Assembly (NCBI GenBank): GCA_002422745.1
Contig: DITH01000018.1
Span: forward strand, 1-9,283
Source of the DNA: Alphaproteobacteria bacterium UBA6189
GTDB lineage: Bacteria; Pseudomonadota; Alphaproteobacteria; Rickettsiales; UBA3002
DNA length: 9,283 nt
Direction: 5' to 3'
The notes below the pieces were generated by a model that did not search any database, had not been told where the DNA came from, and worked only from the letters and a program-made list of their open reading frames with translations. Below, piece by piece: positions 1 through 7,406 of the stretch (position 1 is its first letter; the number at the start of each line of letters is the position of its first letter). The translations under genes and the position numbers were made by a program.

Positions 1-1
1 T

Positions 2-376
2 TTCGAACGTCTGCGTGCCGGGTTTATCAAGCGCTTGCCGGTGGGCATTCTCCTTGCCACGCTGTTTTTTGCCGAATTGGGCGGCCTGCTTTATGTTTCG
101 CTTATTACCCCGGCACCGACTGCGCCGGCGGCCGTGCCCATCGCCGATGCGGCGGAAGTCAGCAACGCAACCGCCATTGGTATGGTGCTTTATACCCGTT
201 ATGCGCTGGTGTTCATTCTGTCGGGTCTCATCCTGCTGGTGGCGATGATCGGGGCGATTATCCTCACCCACCGCCAACGTGCTGGTGTGCGCCGTCAGGT
301 GATTTCCGAGCAGCTGAAGCGCAGCAAGGCCGATACGCTGGTGATGGTGGATGTCAAACCGGGGCAGGGAGCGTAA
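2..376 (+). CDS. nuoJ: NADH-quinone oxidoreductase subunit J (NuoJ), 3' part only
   Basis: This is the C-terminal 124 residues of NuoJ, a membrane subunit of respiratory complex I (ND6 equivalent) beside the quinone-site end of the membrane arm; the 5' end lies outside the window. The visible part has a hydrophobic helix (about residues 13-36 of the fragment), a Pro/Ala-rich loop, and the family signature [13 protein letters not shown] followed by the helix [14 protein letters not shown]. The cationic tail ends in VKPGQGA, as in many alphaproteobacterial NuoJ proteins. The reading frame is open to the window edge, so any start inside the fragment is not the true one. Stop TAA is at 374-376, and nuoK begins one base later, which suggests translational coupling. 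Identification is from motif recognition and from the neighbouring nuoK. Confidence 0.95.
   Translation, partial: FERLRAGFIKRLPVGILLATLFFAELGGLLYVSLITPAPTAPAAVPIADAAEVSNATAIGMVLYTRYALVFILSGLILLVAMIGAIILTHRQRAGVRRQVISEQLKRSKADTLVMVDVKPGQGA
366..371 (+). promoter_or_regulatory. Ribosome binding site of nuoK
   Basis: AGGGAG lies inside the last codons of nuoJ, six bases before the ATG at 378. It decides the nuoK start: neither the in-frame ATG at 351 nor the one at 399 has a comparable purine-rich element at a suitable distance. Confidence 0.7.
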
Positions 377-377
377 T

Positions 378-728
378 ATGGAAGAGCAAACCCCCGTGAT
401 GCTTGAAAAACTACTATACGGCACCACCACTATTACCGATCATGTGATGCTGGCCGCCTTGCTATTTGTAATTGGCGTGTGCGGTATTTTCCTCAACCGA
501 AAAAATATCATCACACTACTGATGTCGATCGAGTTGATGCTGCTGTCGGTGAACATCAATTTTGTCGCGTTTTCGGTGTATCTCGGTGATCTGACCGGAC
601 AGATTTTTACCATGCTGGTGCTTACCGTCGCCGCAGCAGAAGCGGCCATTGGCCTGGCGATACTGGTGGTCTATTTCCGCAATCGCCACACCATCGATGT
701 TGACGATATTTCGAGTCTGAAGGGGTAG
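378..728 (+). CDS. nuoK: NADH-quinone oxidoreductase subunit K (NuoK)
   Basis: NuoK (ND4L equivalent) is a three-helix membrane subunit of complex I that connects the quinone end to the antiporter-like subunits. The 116-residue product shows [24 protein letters not shown] and [20 protein letters not shown], both highly conserved in the family. The two buried glutamates important for proton transfer are E52 (MSIEL) and E88 (AAAEAA), corresponding to E. coli Glu36 and Glu72. The product is about 14 residues longer at the N-terminus than the usual 100-102. The ATG at 378 is preferred because of its strong ribosome binding site; an ATG at 399 would give a product closer to normal length but has no evident ribosome binding site. 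One base separates it from nuoJ, and one base separates its TAG from the nuoL ATG. Confidence 0.95.
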   Translation: MEEQTPVMLEKLLYGTTTITDHVMLAALLFVIGVCGIFLNRKNIITLLMSIELMLLSVNINFVAFSVYLGDLTGQIFTMLVLTVAAAEAAIGLAILVVYFRNRHTIDVDDISSLKG

Positions 729-729
729 T

Positions 730-2700
730 ATGAGCCTAAACGAACTGATCGTCCTTACCGTTTTCCTGCCGCTGTTCGGTGCGCTGGCCAGCGGGCTGTT
801 TGTTCGCCAACTGGCCGACAAACCCGCGCAGTTGCTTACCTGCGTGCCGATGGTGTTGTCGGCACTTTGCGCCTGGATGGTGTTTTTTGCCATCACCGGT
901 AACCACGTGGTGGCCGATGTGCACGTGCTGACCTGGATCGTATCGGGCGATCTGGCCACCAGCTGGAGCCTCTACGTCGATTCGCTGACGGCGGTCATGC
1001 TACTGCTGGTCACCACGGTAGCGGCGGTAGTGCATATCTATTCTGTCGGCTATATGAGCCACGACGCCCATAAACCGCGCTTCATGGCGTATTTGTCGCT
1101 CTTTACCTTCGGCATGCTGATGCTGGTGACCGCCAACAATTTCATCCAGCTGTTTTTCGGTTGGGAGGCGGTGGGCTTATGCTCGTATCTGCTGATCGGC
1201 TTCTGGTTTAAAAAAGACAGCGCCAATGCCGCCTCGATGAAGGCATTTATCGTCAACCGCATTGGGGATTTCGGCTTTGCGCTTGGCATCGCGGCGATTT
1301 TCTTTACGTTCGGCACGGTCGATTTCGCCAAAGTGTTTGCCACTGCCAATGCCTTCCATGCCGATTCGCCCGATGCGAGCTGGTTGGTTTTCGGTTATTC
1401 GCTGCCGGTGCTCGATACGATCTGCCTGCTGCTGTTTTTGGGCGCGATGGGGAAATCGGCGCAATTCCTGCTGCATACCTGGCTGCCCGATGCGATGGAA
1501 GGGCCGACGCCGGTTTCCGCCCTCATTCACGCCGCCACCATGGTCACGGCGGGGGTCTTTATGGTGGCGCGCTGCTCGCCACTGTTCGAGCTTGCCCCCA
1601 CCGCGCTGATGGTGGTCACCTATGTGGGCGCAATTACCGCGATTTTTGCCGCTTCGGTGGGGCTGGTACAAAACGATATCAAACGCGTTATCGCTTATTC
1701 TACCTGCTCGCAGCTGGGTTATATGTTTTTTGCCTGCGGCGTGTCGGCCTATTCGGCGGGGGTATTTCACTTGCTTACCCACGGGTTTTTCAAGGCGCTA
1801 CTGTTCCTTGGCGCAGGTTCGGTCATTCACGCCATGTCGGGCGAACAGGATATGCGCCGCATGGGCGGGATCTGGCGTAAAATTCCCTATACCTATGCCT
1901 GTATGTGGATCGGGTCGCTGGCGCTGGCGGGCATCCCGTGGTTTGCCGGATTTTTCTCGAAGGATACCATCCTTGAGGCGGCCTACGCCGCCGGTTCCAC
2001 CCATGGCTATGTCGCCTATGCGCTCGGGGTAACGGCGGCATTTTTAACCGCCTTCTATAGCTGGCGGCTGATTTTCATGACCTTCCATGGCGCGCCGCGC
2101 GCCAGCGACGAGGTGATGCATCATGTGCATGAATCGCCGCCCGTGATGCTGCTGCCGCTGGTGCCGCTAGTGCTGGGCGCACTGTTTATCGGTGCGGTCG
2201 GCTATTACGGCTGGGAGATGGTCAGCGGTCATCACGAACATGGGTTCTGGAACGGTGCATTGACGGTGCTTGACGCGAACAATGCGATCGAGCGGGCGCA
2301 TCATCATTTGCCGGGTTGGGTGCCAGTGCTGCCGCTGCTGGTGGCGCTGTCGGGTATCGCGGGTGCATTTGTGTTCTATATGGTGCGACCGGAATTACCA
2401 GGCCGGGTACGCGATGCGTTTGGCACGTTGTACCGCTTTCTGCTCAATAAATGGTATTTCGACGAGCTTTATGACCGGATCTTTGTGCGCCCCTCGATTG
2501 CGTTGGGGAGCTGGCTGTGGCGCTGGGTCGACGTGCGGGCGATCGACGGGCTCGGCCCTAACGGCATGGCCTGGGTAAGCCGCCAATTGGCGGTACGCAG
2601 CAGCGCGCTGCAAACCGGCTATTTATACACTTACGCGTTTGCCATGCTGCTCGGCCTGCTAGTGCTGATCGGCTGGGTCATTTATTCGGTCATGAGGTAA
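730..2700 (+). CDS. nuoL: NADH-quinone oxidoreductase subunit L (NuoL)
   Basis: NuoL (ND5 equivalent) is the distal antiporter-like proton-pumping subunit of complex I; the product has 656 residues, within the family range. The core carries the expected charged residues: E146 in FGWEAVGLCSYLLIGFW, K242 in MGKSAQFLLHTWLPDAMEGP, K355 in HGFFKALLFLG and K411 in WFAGFFSKD. The segment NKWYFDELYDRIFVRPS (573-589) begins the long amphipathic helix that runs along NuoM and NuoN, and the last helix follows QTGYLYTYAFAM. The loop around 463-526 is histidine-rich (HHVH, HHEH, HHH), as is common in this family. GAAGGGG ends four bases before the ATG. The gene looks intact, with no sign of frameshift. 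MrpA/MrpD antiporters share the fold, but the C-terminal lateral helix and the nuo context favour NuoL. Confidence 0.98.
   Translation: MSLNELIVLTVFLPLFGALASGLFVRQLADKPAQLLTCVPMVLSALCAWMVFFAITGNHVVADVHVLTWIVSGDLATSWSLYVDSLTAVMLLLVTTVAAVVHIYSVGYMSHDAHKPRFMAYLSLFTFGMLMLVTANNFIQLFFGWEAVGLCSYLLIGFWFKKDSANAASMKAFIVNRIGDFGFALGIAAIFFTFGTVDFAKVFATANAFHADSPDASWLVFGYSLPVLDTICLLLFLGAMGKSAQFLLHTWLPDAMEGPTPVSALIHAATMVTAGVFMVARCSPLFELAPTALMVVTYVGAITAIFAASVGLVQNDIKRVIAYSTCSQLGYMFFACGVSAYSAGVFHLLTHGFFKALLFLGAGSVIHAMSGEQDMRRMGGIWRKIPYTYACMWIGSLALAGIPWFAGFFSKDTILEAAYAAGSTHGYVAYALGVTAAFLTAFYSWRLIFMTFHGAPRASDEVMHHVHESPPVMLLPLVPLVLGALFIGAVGYYGWEMVSGHHEHGFWNGALTVLDANNAIERAHHHLPGWVPVLPLLVALSGIAGAFVFYMVRPELPGRVRDAFGTLYRFLLNKWYFDELYDRIFVRPSIALGSWLWRWVDVRAIDGLGPNGMAWVSRQLAVRSSALQTGYLYTYAFAMLLGLLVLIGWVIYSVMR
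2694..2697 (+). promoter_or_regulatory. Ribosome binding site deciding the nuoM start
   Basis: GAGG, just before the nuoL stop codon, sits nine bases ahead of GTG 2707 but only three bases ahead of TTG 2701. The spacing therefore favours GTG 2707 as the nuoM start. Confidence 0.55.
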
Positions 2701-2706
2701 TTGGCA

Positions 2707-4317
2707 GTGACGAACCTACTTACAACCCTGATCGTATTGCCGTTGGTGGCCGCGGTCATTACCTATTTCGCCGGACGTAACGAGACGCACGGGGCCAACC
2801 ATGCGCGCTGGGTAGCGTTGATTGCCACACTGGTTATTTTCCTGGTTTCGCTGGTACTCGTCGCCGGGTTCGATGGCGCAAGTGCCGAGTTCCAGTTTGT
2901 CGAAAAGCTGCCGTGGTTCGTTGGCTACGACATTAACTACCATGTCGGGATCGACGGTATTTCGCTGTGGCTTATCGTGCTGACCACCTTCCTCATGCCC
3001 ATATGCGTGTTGTGCAGCTGGCAATCCATCCAGACGCGGGTTGGCGAATTCATGGCCGCATTTCTGGTGCTCGAAGCACTGGTGATCGGTACGTTTGCGG
3101 CGCTTGATTTGTTACTGTTCTACCTGTTCTTCGAAGCGGTGCTGATCCCGATGTATCTTATCATCGGTATCTGGGGCGGCAAAAACCGGATCTACGCCGC
3201 ATACAAATTCTTCCTCTACACGCTGGCGGGTTCGGTGCTGTTTCTGCTGGCCTTGCTATACCTGTATTTCACCTTCGGCACGACCGACATCCCGACCCTG
3301 ATAGAGCAGGCGCCGAGCCTCGGACTCTCGGTGCAAAAGTGGCTATGGCTGGCCTTGTTCGCCAGCTTTGCGGTGAAGGTGCCGATGTGGCCGTTTCATA
3401 CCTGGCTGCCCGATGCGCACGTGCAGGCGCCCACCGCCGGCTCGGTGATCCTGGCGGGGATTCTGCTCAAGCTCGGGGCCTACGGGTTCCTGCGCTTTTC
3501 GCTGCCCATGCTGCCGCAAGCCAGTCATGAATTCGCCGACCTTGTGTTTGCCTTGAGCCTTATCGCGATTGTGTATACCTCGCTGGTGGCGCTCGTGCAG
3601 CAGGATATGAAAAAGCTGATCGCCTATTCGTCGGTCGCGCATATGGGGTTCGTGACATTGGGGATATTCACCTTCAACCAGCAGGGCATCGAAGGCGCCT
3701 ATTTCCAGATGATCTCGCACGGGATTGTATCGGGCGCGTTGTTTTTATGCGTCGGCGTTGTTTATGACCGTATGCATACACGTGAGATCTCGCATTATGG
3801 CGGGGTCACTAACATCATGCCGTATTTTGCGGCCTTCTTCATGCTGTTCACCATGGCGTCCGCGGGATTGCCGGGGACGTCCGGTTTCGTTGGTGAGGTG
3901 CTGGTTATCATCGGCTCGTGGCGCGCGGCGCCCTGGGCAGCCATGGGGGCGGCTACCGGCCTGATCCTTGGCGCAGCGTATATGTTATGGCTCTATCGCC
4001 GGGTGATGTTCGGCGAGGTGACCAACCCTGCGGTGGCCAAAATGCACGATGTTACGGTGCGCGAGTGGCTGTATTTCGTGCCGTTGGTGCTGATGGTGCT
4101 GTGGCTGGGTATTCACCCGACATCGATGACCGCCTCGGTATCGCCCTCGATACAGGCGCTGCTCGAGCATGTCTCAGCCCCGGCCTTGGGAACGGTGGCA
4201 GAGCCCGTAGCAAACGCCGAAACCAGCGAGCCGGAACTCCAGCCACTTGATGGGATGCCGGAAACGCTGCCGGAGCATGCGACCACCGATGAGAACGTAG
4301 CGGAGCCTAGCGAATGA
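2707..4317 (+). CDS. nuoM: NADH-quinone oxidoreductase subunit M (NuoM)
   Basis: NuoM (ND4 equivalent) is the middle antiporter-like proton channel of complex I. Counting from GTG 2707 it has 536 residues. Key residues visible are E143 in FFEAVLIPMYLIIG, K224 in FAVKVPMWPFHTWLPDAH, K255 in GILLKLGAYG and E397 in GFVGEVLVI; the last replaces the lysine found at the matching place in NuoL and NuoN, which is diagnostic of NuoM. The hydrophobic core ends near residue 470. A tail of about 50 residues (487-536) follows, rich in Glu, Pro and Ala, with twelve acidic residues and no Lys or Arg; most NuoM proteins are about 490-515 residues long. The in-frame TTG at 2701 is the alternative start. The stop TGA overlaps the nuoN start by four bases (ATGA). 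Confidence 0.97.
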   Translation: MTNLLTTLIVLPLVAAVITYFAGRNETHGANHARWVALIATLVIFLVSLVLVAGFDGASAEFQFVEKLPWFVGYDINYHVGIDGISLWLIVLTTFLMPICVLCSWQSIQTRVGEFMAAFLVLEALVIGTFAALDLLLFYLFFEAVLIPMYLIIGIWGGKNRIYAAYKFFLYTLAGSVLFLLALLYLYFTFGTTDIPTLIEQAPSLGLSVQKWLWLALFASFAVKVPMWPFHTWLPDAHVQAPTAGSVILAGILLKLGAYGFLRFSLPMLPQASHEFADLVFALSLIAIVYTSLVALVQQDMKKLIAYSSVAHMGFVTLGIFTFNQQGIEGAYFQMISHGIVSGALFLCVGVVYDRMHTREISHYGGVTNIMPYFAAFFMLFTMASAGLPGTSGFVGEVLVIIGSWRAAPWAAMGAATGLILGAAYMLWLYRRVMFGEVTNPAVAKMHDVTVREWLYFVPLVLMVLWLGIHPTSMTASVSPSIQALLEHVSAPALGTVAEPVANAETSEPELQPLDGMPETLPEHATTDENVAEPSE

Positions 4318-5762
4318 TGTGCGAATTTAACCTGATCGATCTGTCGCTGCTGACGCCTGAATTGATAATGGCCGCTGGCGCGCTACTGCTCCTGGTGTAC
4401 GGCGCGTTTCGCGGGCCGCGCGCCACGGGTGGCATCACGCTGCTGGCGATTTTAGTGATGCTGTTCGCTGTCGCCCAACTGATTAGCGGGCTGACATTGC
4501 CCACCGAATATGCCTACACGAACATGGTGGTGGTCGATAGTTTCAGCCAGTTCGTCAAGCTGCTGATGCTGGTGGCTTCCTGCCTCGTACTGGGCATGAG
4601 CTTTGATTGGTTGGCGATCGAGCAACACAAAAAATTCGAGTATCCGGTGCTCGTGCTGCTATCGACCCTCGGCATGATGGTGATGGTCTCGGCCAACGAC
4701 CTGATTACCCTTTATATGGGCCTCGAGCTCAGCTCGCTGGCGCTGTATGTGCTGGCCACCTACGACCGCGATAATGCTACCAGCTCGGAAGCGGGCATTA
4801 AATACTTTGTACTGGGCGCGCTGGCGTCGGGCATTATGCTATTCGGTGCATCGCTGGTATATGGCTATACCGGCACCACTAATTTCAGCACGCTAAGCGA
4901 GCTTTTCACCCTCTCGACGGTTGGCTACGGCGCGATTGTCGGCATGGTGATGCTGGTGGTGGGGTTGAGCTTTAAAATCTCGGCGGTGCCGTTTCACATG
5001 TGGACGCCGGATGTCTATCAGGGCGCGCCGACACCGGTGACCATGCTGTTTGCGACAGCACCAAAACTGGCCGCACTGGCGGTGTTTATCCGCCTGCTGA
5101 TGCAGCCGTTCGTGAACCTGCTGCCCGATTGGCAGAATATCCTTGCGATCATCGCCATCTCCTCGATGCTGATCGGTGCGCTGGGGGCTATTACCCAAAA
5201 CAACATCAAACGGCTGCTGGCCTATGGCTCGATCGGCCATATCGGCTACATGCTGGTTGGTGTAGCGACGGGCACCGCTGAAGGTATCAAAGCCGTGCTG
5301 GTATATAGTGCGCTGTACCTGTTCATGAGTGTCGGTACATTCGGCTTCGTGCTGTTCATGCGGCGGGCAGGCGAACAGGTGGAAGCGATCCGCGATCTGT
5401 CGGGCCTGTCGCGCACCCATCCCCGGGCCGCGTTTTTTATGCTGCTGATGATGTTTTCGATGGCGGGGATTCCGCCGCTCGCCGGCTTCTACGGGAAAAT
5501 GTTCGTGTTCCTCGCCGCGGTCGAGGCGGAACTTTATTCGCTCGCCGTGGTGGGCGTGCTCACCACCGTCATCGCCGCATTTTATTACCTGAAAATCGTC
5601 AAGGTGATGTATTTCGACGAGCCCGAACAAGGGCTCGAGCGCTACGTGCCGTTTGTCAGCCGTGTGGTGCTGACCATCTGCGCGCTTGTGACCGTATTAT
5701 TCTTCCTTTATCCTGCGGCTCTGCTTAACGCTGCCACCAGCGCCGTCGGAGTATTTGGATAA
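4314..5762 (+). CDS. nuoN: NADH-quinone oxidoreductase subunit N (NuoN)
   Basis: NuoN (ND2 equivalent) is the third antiporter-like subunit of complex I, nearest to NuoK. The 482-residue product is of typical length. Visible landmarks are E138 in MGLELSSLALYVLATYDR, K221 in GLSFKISAVPFHMWTPDVYQGAPTP (a family signature), K251 in APKLAALA and K395 in LAGFYGKM, matching the proton-path residues known from E. coli. The ATG at 4314 overlaps the nuoM stop as ATGA, and GGAG at 4302-4305 lies eight bases upstream; a second ATG directly follows at 4317 and cannot be excluded as the start. The stop TAA shares its last base with the birA ATG (TAATG), so translation is probably coupled in both directions. 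It is the last nuo gene of the operon. Confidence 0.98.
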   Translation: MMCEFNLIDLSLLTPELIMAAGALLLLVYGAFRGPRATGGITLLAILVMLFAVAQLISGLTLPTEYAYTNMVVVDSFSQFVKLLMLVASCLVLGMSFDWLAIEQHKKFEYPVLVLLSTLGMMVMVSANDLITLYMGLELSSLALYVLATYDRDNATSSEAGIKYFVLGALASGIMLFGASLVYGYTGTTNFSTLSELFTLSTVGYGAIVGMVMLVVGLSFKISAVPFHMWTPDVYQGAPTPVTMLFATAPKLAALAVFIRLLMQPFVNLLPDWQNILAIIAISSMLIGALGAITQNNIKRLLAYGSIGHIGYMLVGVATGTAEGIKAVLVYSALYLFMSVGTFGFVLFMRRAGEQVEAIRDLSGLSRTHPRAAFFMLLMMFSMAGIPPLAGFYGKMFVFLAAVEAELYSLAVVGVLTTVIAAFYYLKIVKVMYFDEPEQGLERYVPFVSRVVLTICALVTVLFFLYPAALLNAATSAVGVFG

Positions 5763-6532
5763 TGGGCAAGAAAGCCGAAAGTAACTTACTTCAGGACTAC
5801 CATTTGCTTTCTTACGACGTGCTCGACAGCACGAACGACGAAGCGCGCCGACTGGCCTCGGGCGGCGGTTCGCACGGGGCGGTTATCTGGGCGAAACGAC
5901 AAACCGCGGGGCGTGGCCGCATGGGCCGGGAATGGGTGTCGGCCGAAGGTAATTTATTTGTTTCGGTGCTATTGGCGCCGTCTAAAACGCTGGAGGAATG
6001 TGCCCAGCTTTCGTTTGTCGCGGCGCTGGCGGTGGCGGAAACGCTCGAAGGTATCATCGGCGAACACGAGATCCGCTGCAAATGGCCCAACGACGTGCTG
6101 TGCAACGGCCGTAAAATTGGCGGTATTCTACTGGAATCCTTCATCGTGCCCGACGAATTTGGCAATGAGCGCCAATGGGTAGTCGTGGGGGCTGGCATCA
6201 ATGTTGATTCCTACCCCGAACATGTGATGTACCCGGCCACCTGCCTGCGCGAGGCCGGGGTAGAAATCATCAGCGCGAAAATCGTCCTGTCGCGCTTCAT
6301 TTATAACTTCATCCACCAGTATGATTTATGGATGCAGAAAGGCTTTGTGCCAATCCACAAGGACTGGATGGCGCGTGCGCATAGATTGGGCCAGAACGTG
6401 GAAGTGATTATCGGCGAGCAAAAGCATGAGGGCGTGTTCGACGGCATCGACCCCGCCGGGCGGTTCTTGCTGAAAAGCCCCAATGGCGCGCTGACCGGCA
6501 TCATTGCGGGTGATGTGTTTTACAAGGAATAA
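5762..6532 (+). CDS. birA: Biotin--[acetyl-CoA-carboxylase] ligase, monofunctional
   Basis: Biotin-protein ligase activates biotin with ATP to biotinyl-5'-AMP and transfers it to a lysine on biotin carboxyl carrier domains such as that of acetyl-CoA carboxylase. It acts in the cytoplasm. The 256-residue product shows DSTN (22-25), the nucleotide and biotin-binding loop GRGRMGREW (50-58), KWPND (107-111), KIGGILLE (118-125) and GAGINV (143-148). A small C-terminal beta domain follows (about 210-256). There is no N-terminal helix-turn-helix, so unlike E. coli BirA this is a catalytic-only (group I) ligase and should not repress a biotin operon; the gene name follows common usage. GGAG at 5748-5751 lies ten bases before the ATG, which overlaps the nuoN stop by one base. 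Placement between nuoN and coaX is typical for alphaproteobacteria. Confidence 0.95.
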   Translation: MGKKAESNLLQDYHLLSYDVLDSTNDEARRLASGGGSHGAVIWAKRQTAGRGRMGREWVSAEGNLFVSVLLAPSKTLEECAQLSFVAALAVAETLEGIIGEHEIRCKWPNDVLCNGRKIGGILLESFIVPDEFGNERQWVVVGAGINVDSYPEHVMYPATCLREAGVEIISAKIVLSRFIYNFIHQYDLWMQKGFVPIHKDWMARAHRLGQNVEVIIGEQKHEGVFDGIDPAGRFLLKSPNGALTGIIAGDVFYKE

Positions 6533-6535
6533 CCC

Positions 6536-7312
6536 ATGCTTCTCGCGGTTGATATCGGCAACACCAATATCGTTTTTGCGCTGTGCGAGGGGAACGCTAT
6601 CAAGGCGCAATGGCGCATCCGTACCGATGCCCAGCGCACGGCCGACGAATACGCAGTATGGCTGTTTGCGCTGATGGGGCAGCAGGGCTTTGCGGCGCGA
6701 GATGTATCGGCCGCGATTATTTCCTCCGTCGTGCCCGATGCGATTTTCGCGCTCAAAACCTTCAGCCGCAACTATTTGCATTGCGAGCCGGTGGTGATCG
6801 CCAACGGCGCGGTCGATTTGGGCATGGCAGTCCGGCTTGATAATCCGGCCGAACTCGGCGCCGATCGGCTGCTTAACGCGTTCGCGGCGTGGGAAAGCTG
6901 GCGCCAGCCGCTGGTAGTGATCGATTTTGGTACCGCGACGACTTTTGACGTGGTCTCGGGCGCGGGCGAATATCTCGGCGGGGTGATTGCGCCCGGTATC
7001 AACCTGTCGCTCGACGCACTGAAGCATGCCGCCGCGCGGTTGACGGGCATCGCCATCGCCCATCCCGAGAAAGTCATCGGCACGACCACGATCGGTGCCA
7101 TGCAATCGGGCATTTATTACGGCTATGCCGGGTTGATCGAAGGGATTATCCGCCGCATCGAGGCGGAGCGGGGTGAGGCGGTAAAAGTCATTGCCACCGG
7201 CGGATTGGCCCCGTTGTATGCGGATGCGACCACGGCTATTGCCCATGTTGATGCCGACCTGACCATTCGCGGACTACGCTTGGCGTATCAGAAACTAAAG
7301 GATAAGAAGTAA
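6536..7312 (+). CDS. coaX: Type III pantothenate kinase (CoaX)
   Basis: CoaX phosphorylates pantothenate to 4'-phosphopantothenate, the first committed step of coenzyme A synthesis. Members of the ASKHA-fold type III family generally need a monovalent cation such as potassium and are not feedback-inhibited by CoA. The 258-residue product is of normal length. It shows DIGNTNIVFAL (6-16) for phosphate binding, the pantothenate-site motif GADRLLNAFAAW (108-119), DFGTATTFD (130-138), GGVIAPGI (148-155), GAMQSG (187-192) and ATGGLAP (220-226), all expected in active enzymes. AGGA at 6525-6528 lies seven bases before the ATG, inside the end of birA, and three bases separate the genes. The protein ends in a short lysine-rich tail. 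Some relatives were once annotated as Baf-type transcriptional accessory proteins; the motifs here support the kinase. Confidence 0.96.
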   Translation: MLLAVDIGNTNIVFALCEGNAIKAQWRIRTDAQRTADEYAVWLFALMGQQGFAARDVSAAIISSVVPDAIFALKTFSRNYLHCEPVVIANGAVDLGMAVRLDNPAELGADRLLNAFAAWESWRQPLVVIDFGTATTFDVVSGAGEYLGGVIAPGINLSLDALKHAAARLTGIAIAHPEKVIGTTTIGAMQSGIYYGYAGLIEGIIRRIEAERGEAVKVIATGGLAPLYADATTAIAHVDADLTIRGLRLAYQKLKDKK

Positions 7313-7313
7313 A

Positions 7314-7328
7314 TCGCCGTTTCGGCGA
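7314..7328 (+). other. Inverted repeat directly after coaX
   Basis: A perfect six-pair stem (TCGCCG, loop TTT, CGGCGA) begins two bases after the coaX stop codon. No run of T follows, so it is not a standard intrinsic terminator; it could act as an RNA stability or processing element between coaX and rnj. Its function is not shown by the sequence. Confidence 0.45.
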
Positions 7329-7366
7329 ACGCTCTTGCCGACATATCTACGCAGACATCACCTTGG

Positions 7367-7386
7367 ATCCCGGCCAATAGCGGGAT
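7367..7386 (+). other. Inverted repeat in the rnj leader
   Basis: ATCCCG (7367-7372) and CGGGAT (7381-7386) can pair around an eight-base loop. The stem ends ten bases before the rnj ribosome binding site, so it would leave that site exposed while placing a structure next to it. It may be a regulatory or processing structure, or chance. Confidence 0.4.
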
Positions 7387-7396
7387 TGACAGAAAC

Positions 7397-7400
7397 AGGA
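7397..7400 (+). promoter_or_regulatory. Ribosome binding site of rnj
   Basis: AGGA lies six bases before the ATG at 7407 and decides the start. The frame is open further upstream to a TTG at 7335, but that codon has no ribosome binding site, and the added residues do not resemble RNase J. Confidence 0.7.
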
Positions 7401-7406
7401 AATATC

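Noticed and set aside
351..377. Upstream ATG start for nuoK inside nuoJ
   Set aside because: It would lengthen an already long NuoK further, and its upstream sequence lacks a good ribosome binding site, unlike the ATG at 378.
4724..4736. Odd palindrome CGAGCT-C-AGCTCG in nuoN
   Set aside because: It lies over the codons of the conserved LELSS motif, and the one-base centre cannot form a stable hairpin loop without opening pairs.
4893..5630. A 245-codon minus-strand frame opposite nuoN
   Set aside because: The product is His/Gln-rich with no recognisable motif, and the opposite strand encodes a complete conserved NuoN.
6326..7246. A 306-codon open frame on the minus strand opposite birA and coaX
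   Set aside because: It lies antisense to two well-supported genes, its product has no recognisable domain and is rich in Arg, Gly and His, and such mirror frames are common in GC-rich genes with strong third-position bias.
7386..7391. TTGACA, a perfect -35-like hexamer before rnj
   Set aside because: No -10-like hexamer occurs 16-19 bases downstream, and any transcript would begin inside the rnj coding region.
7335..7406. Upstream TTG start adding 24 residues to RNase J
   Set aside because: There is no ribosome binding site, the added residues do not look like the family, and ATG 7407 has AGGA at good spacing.
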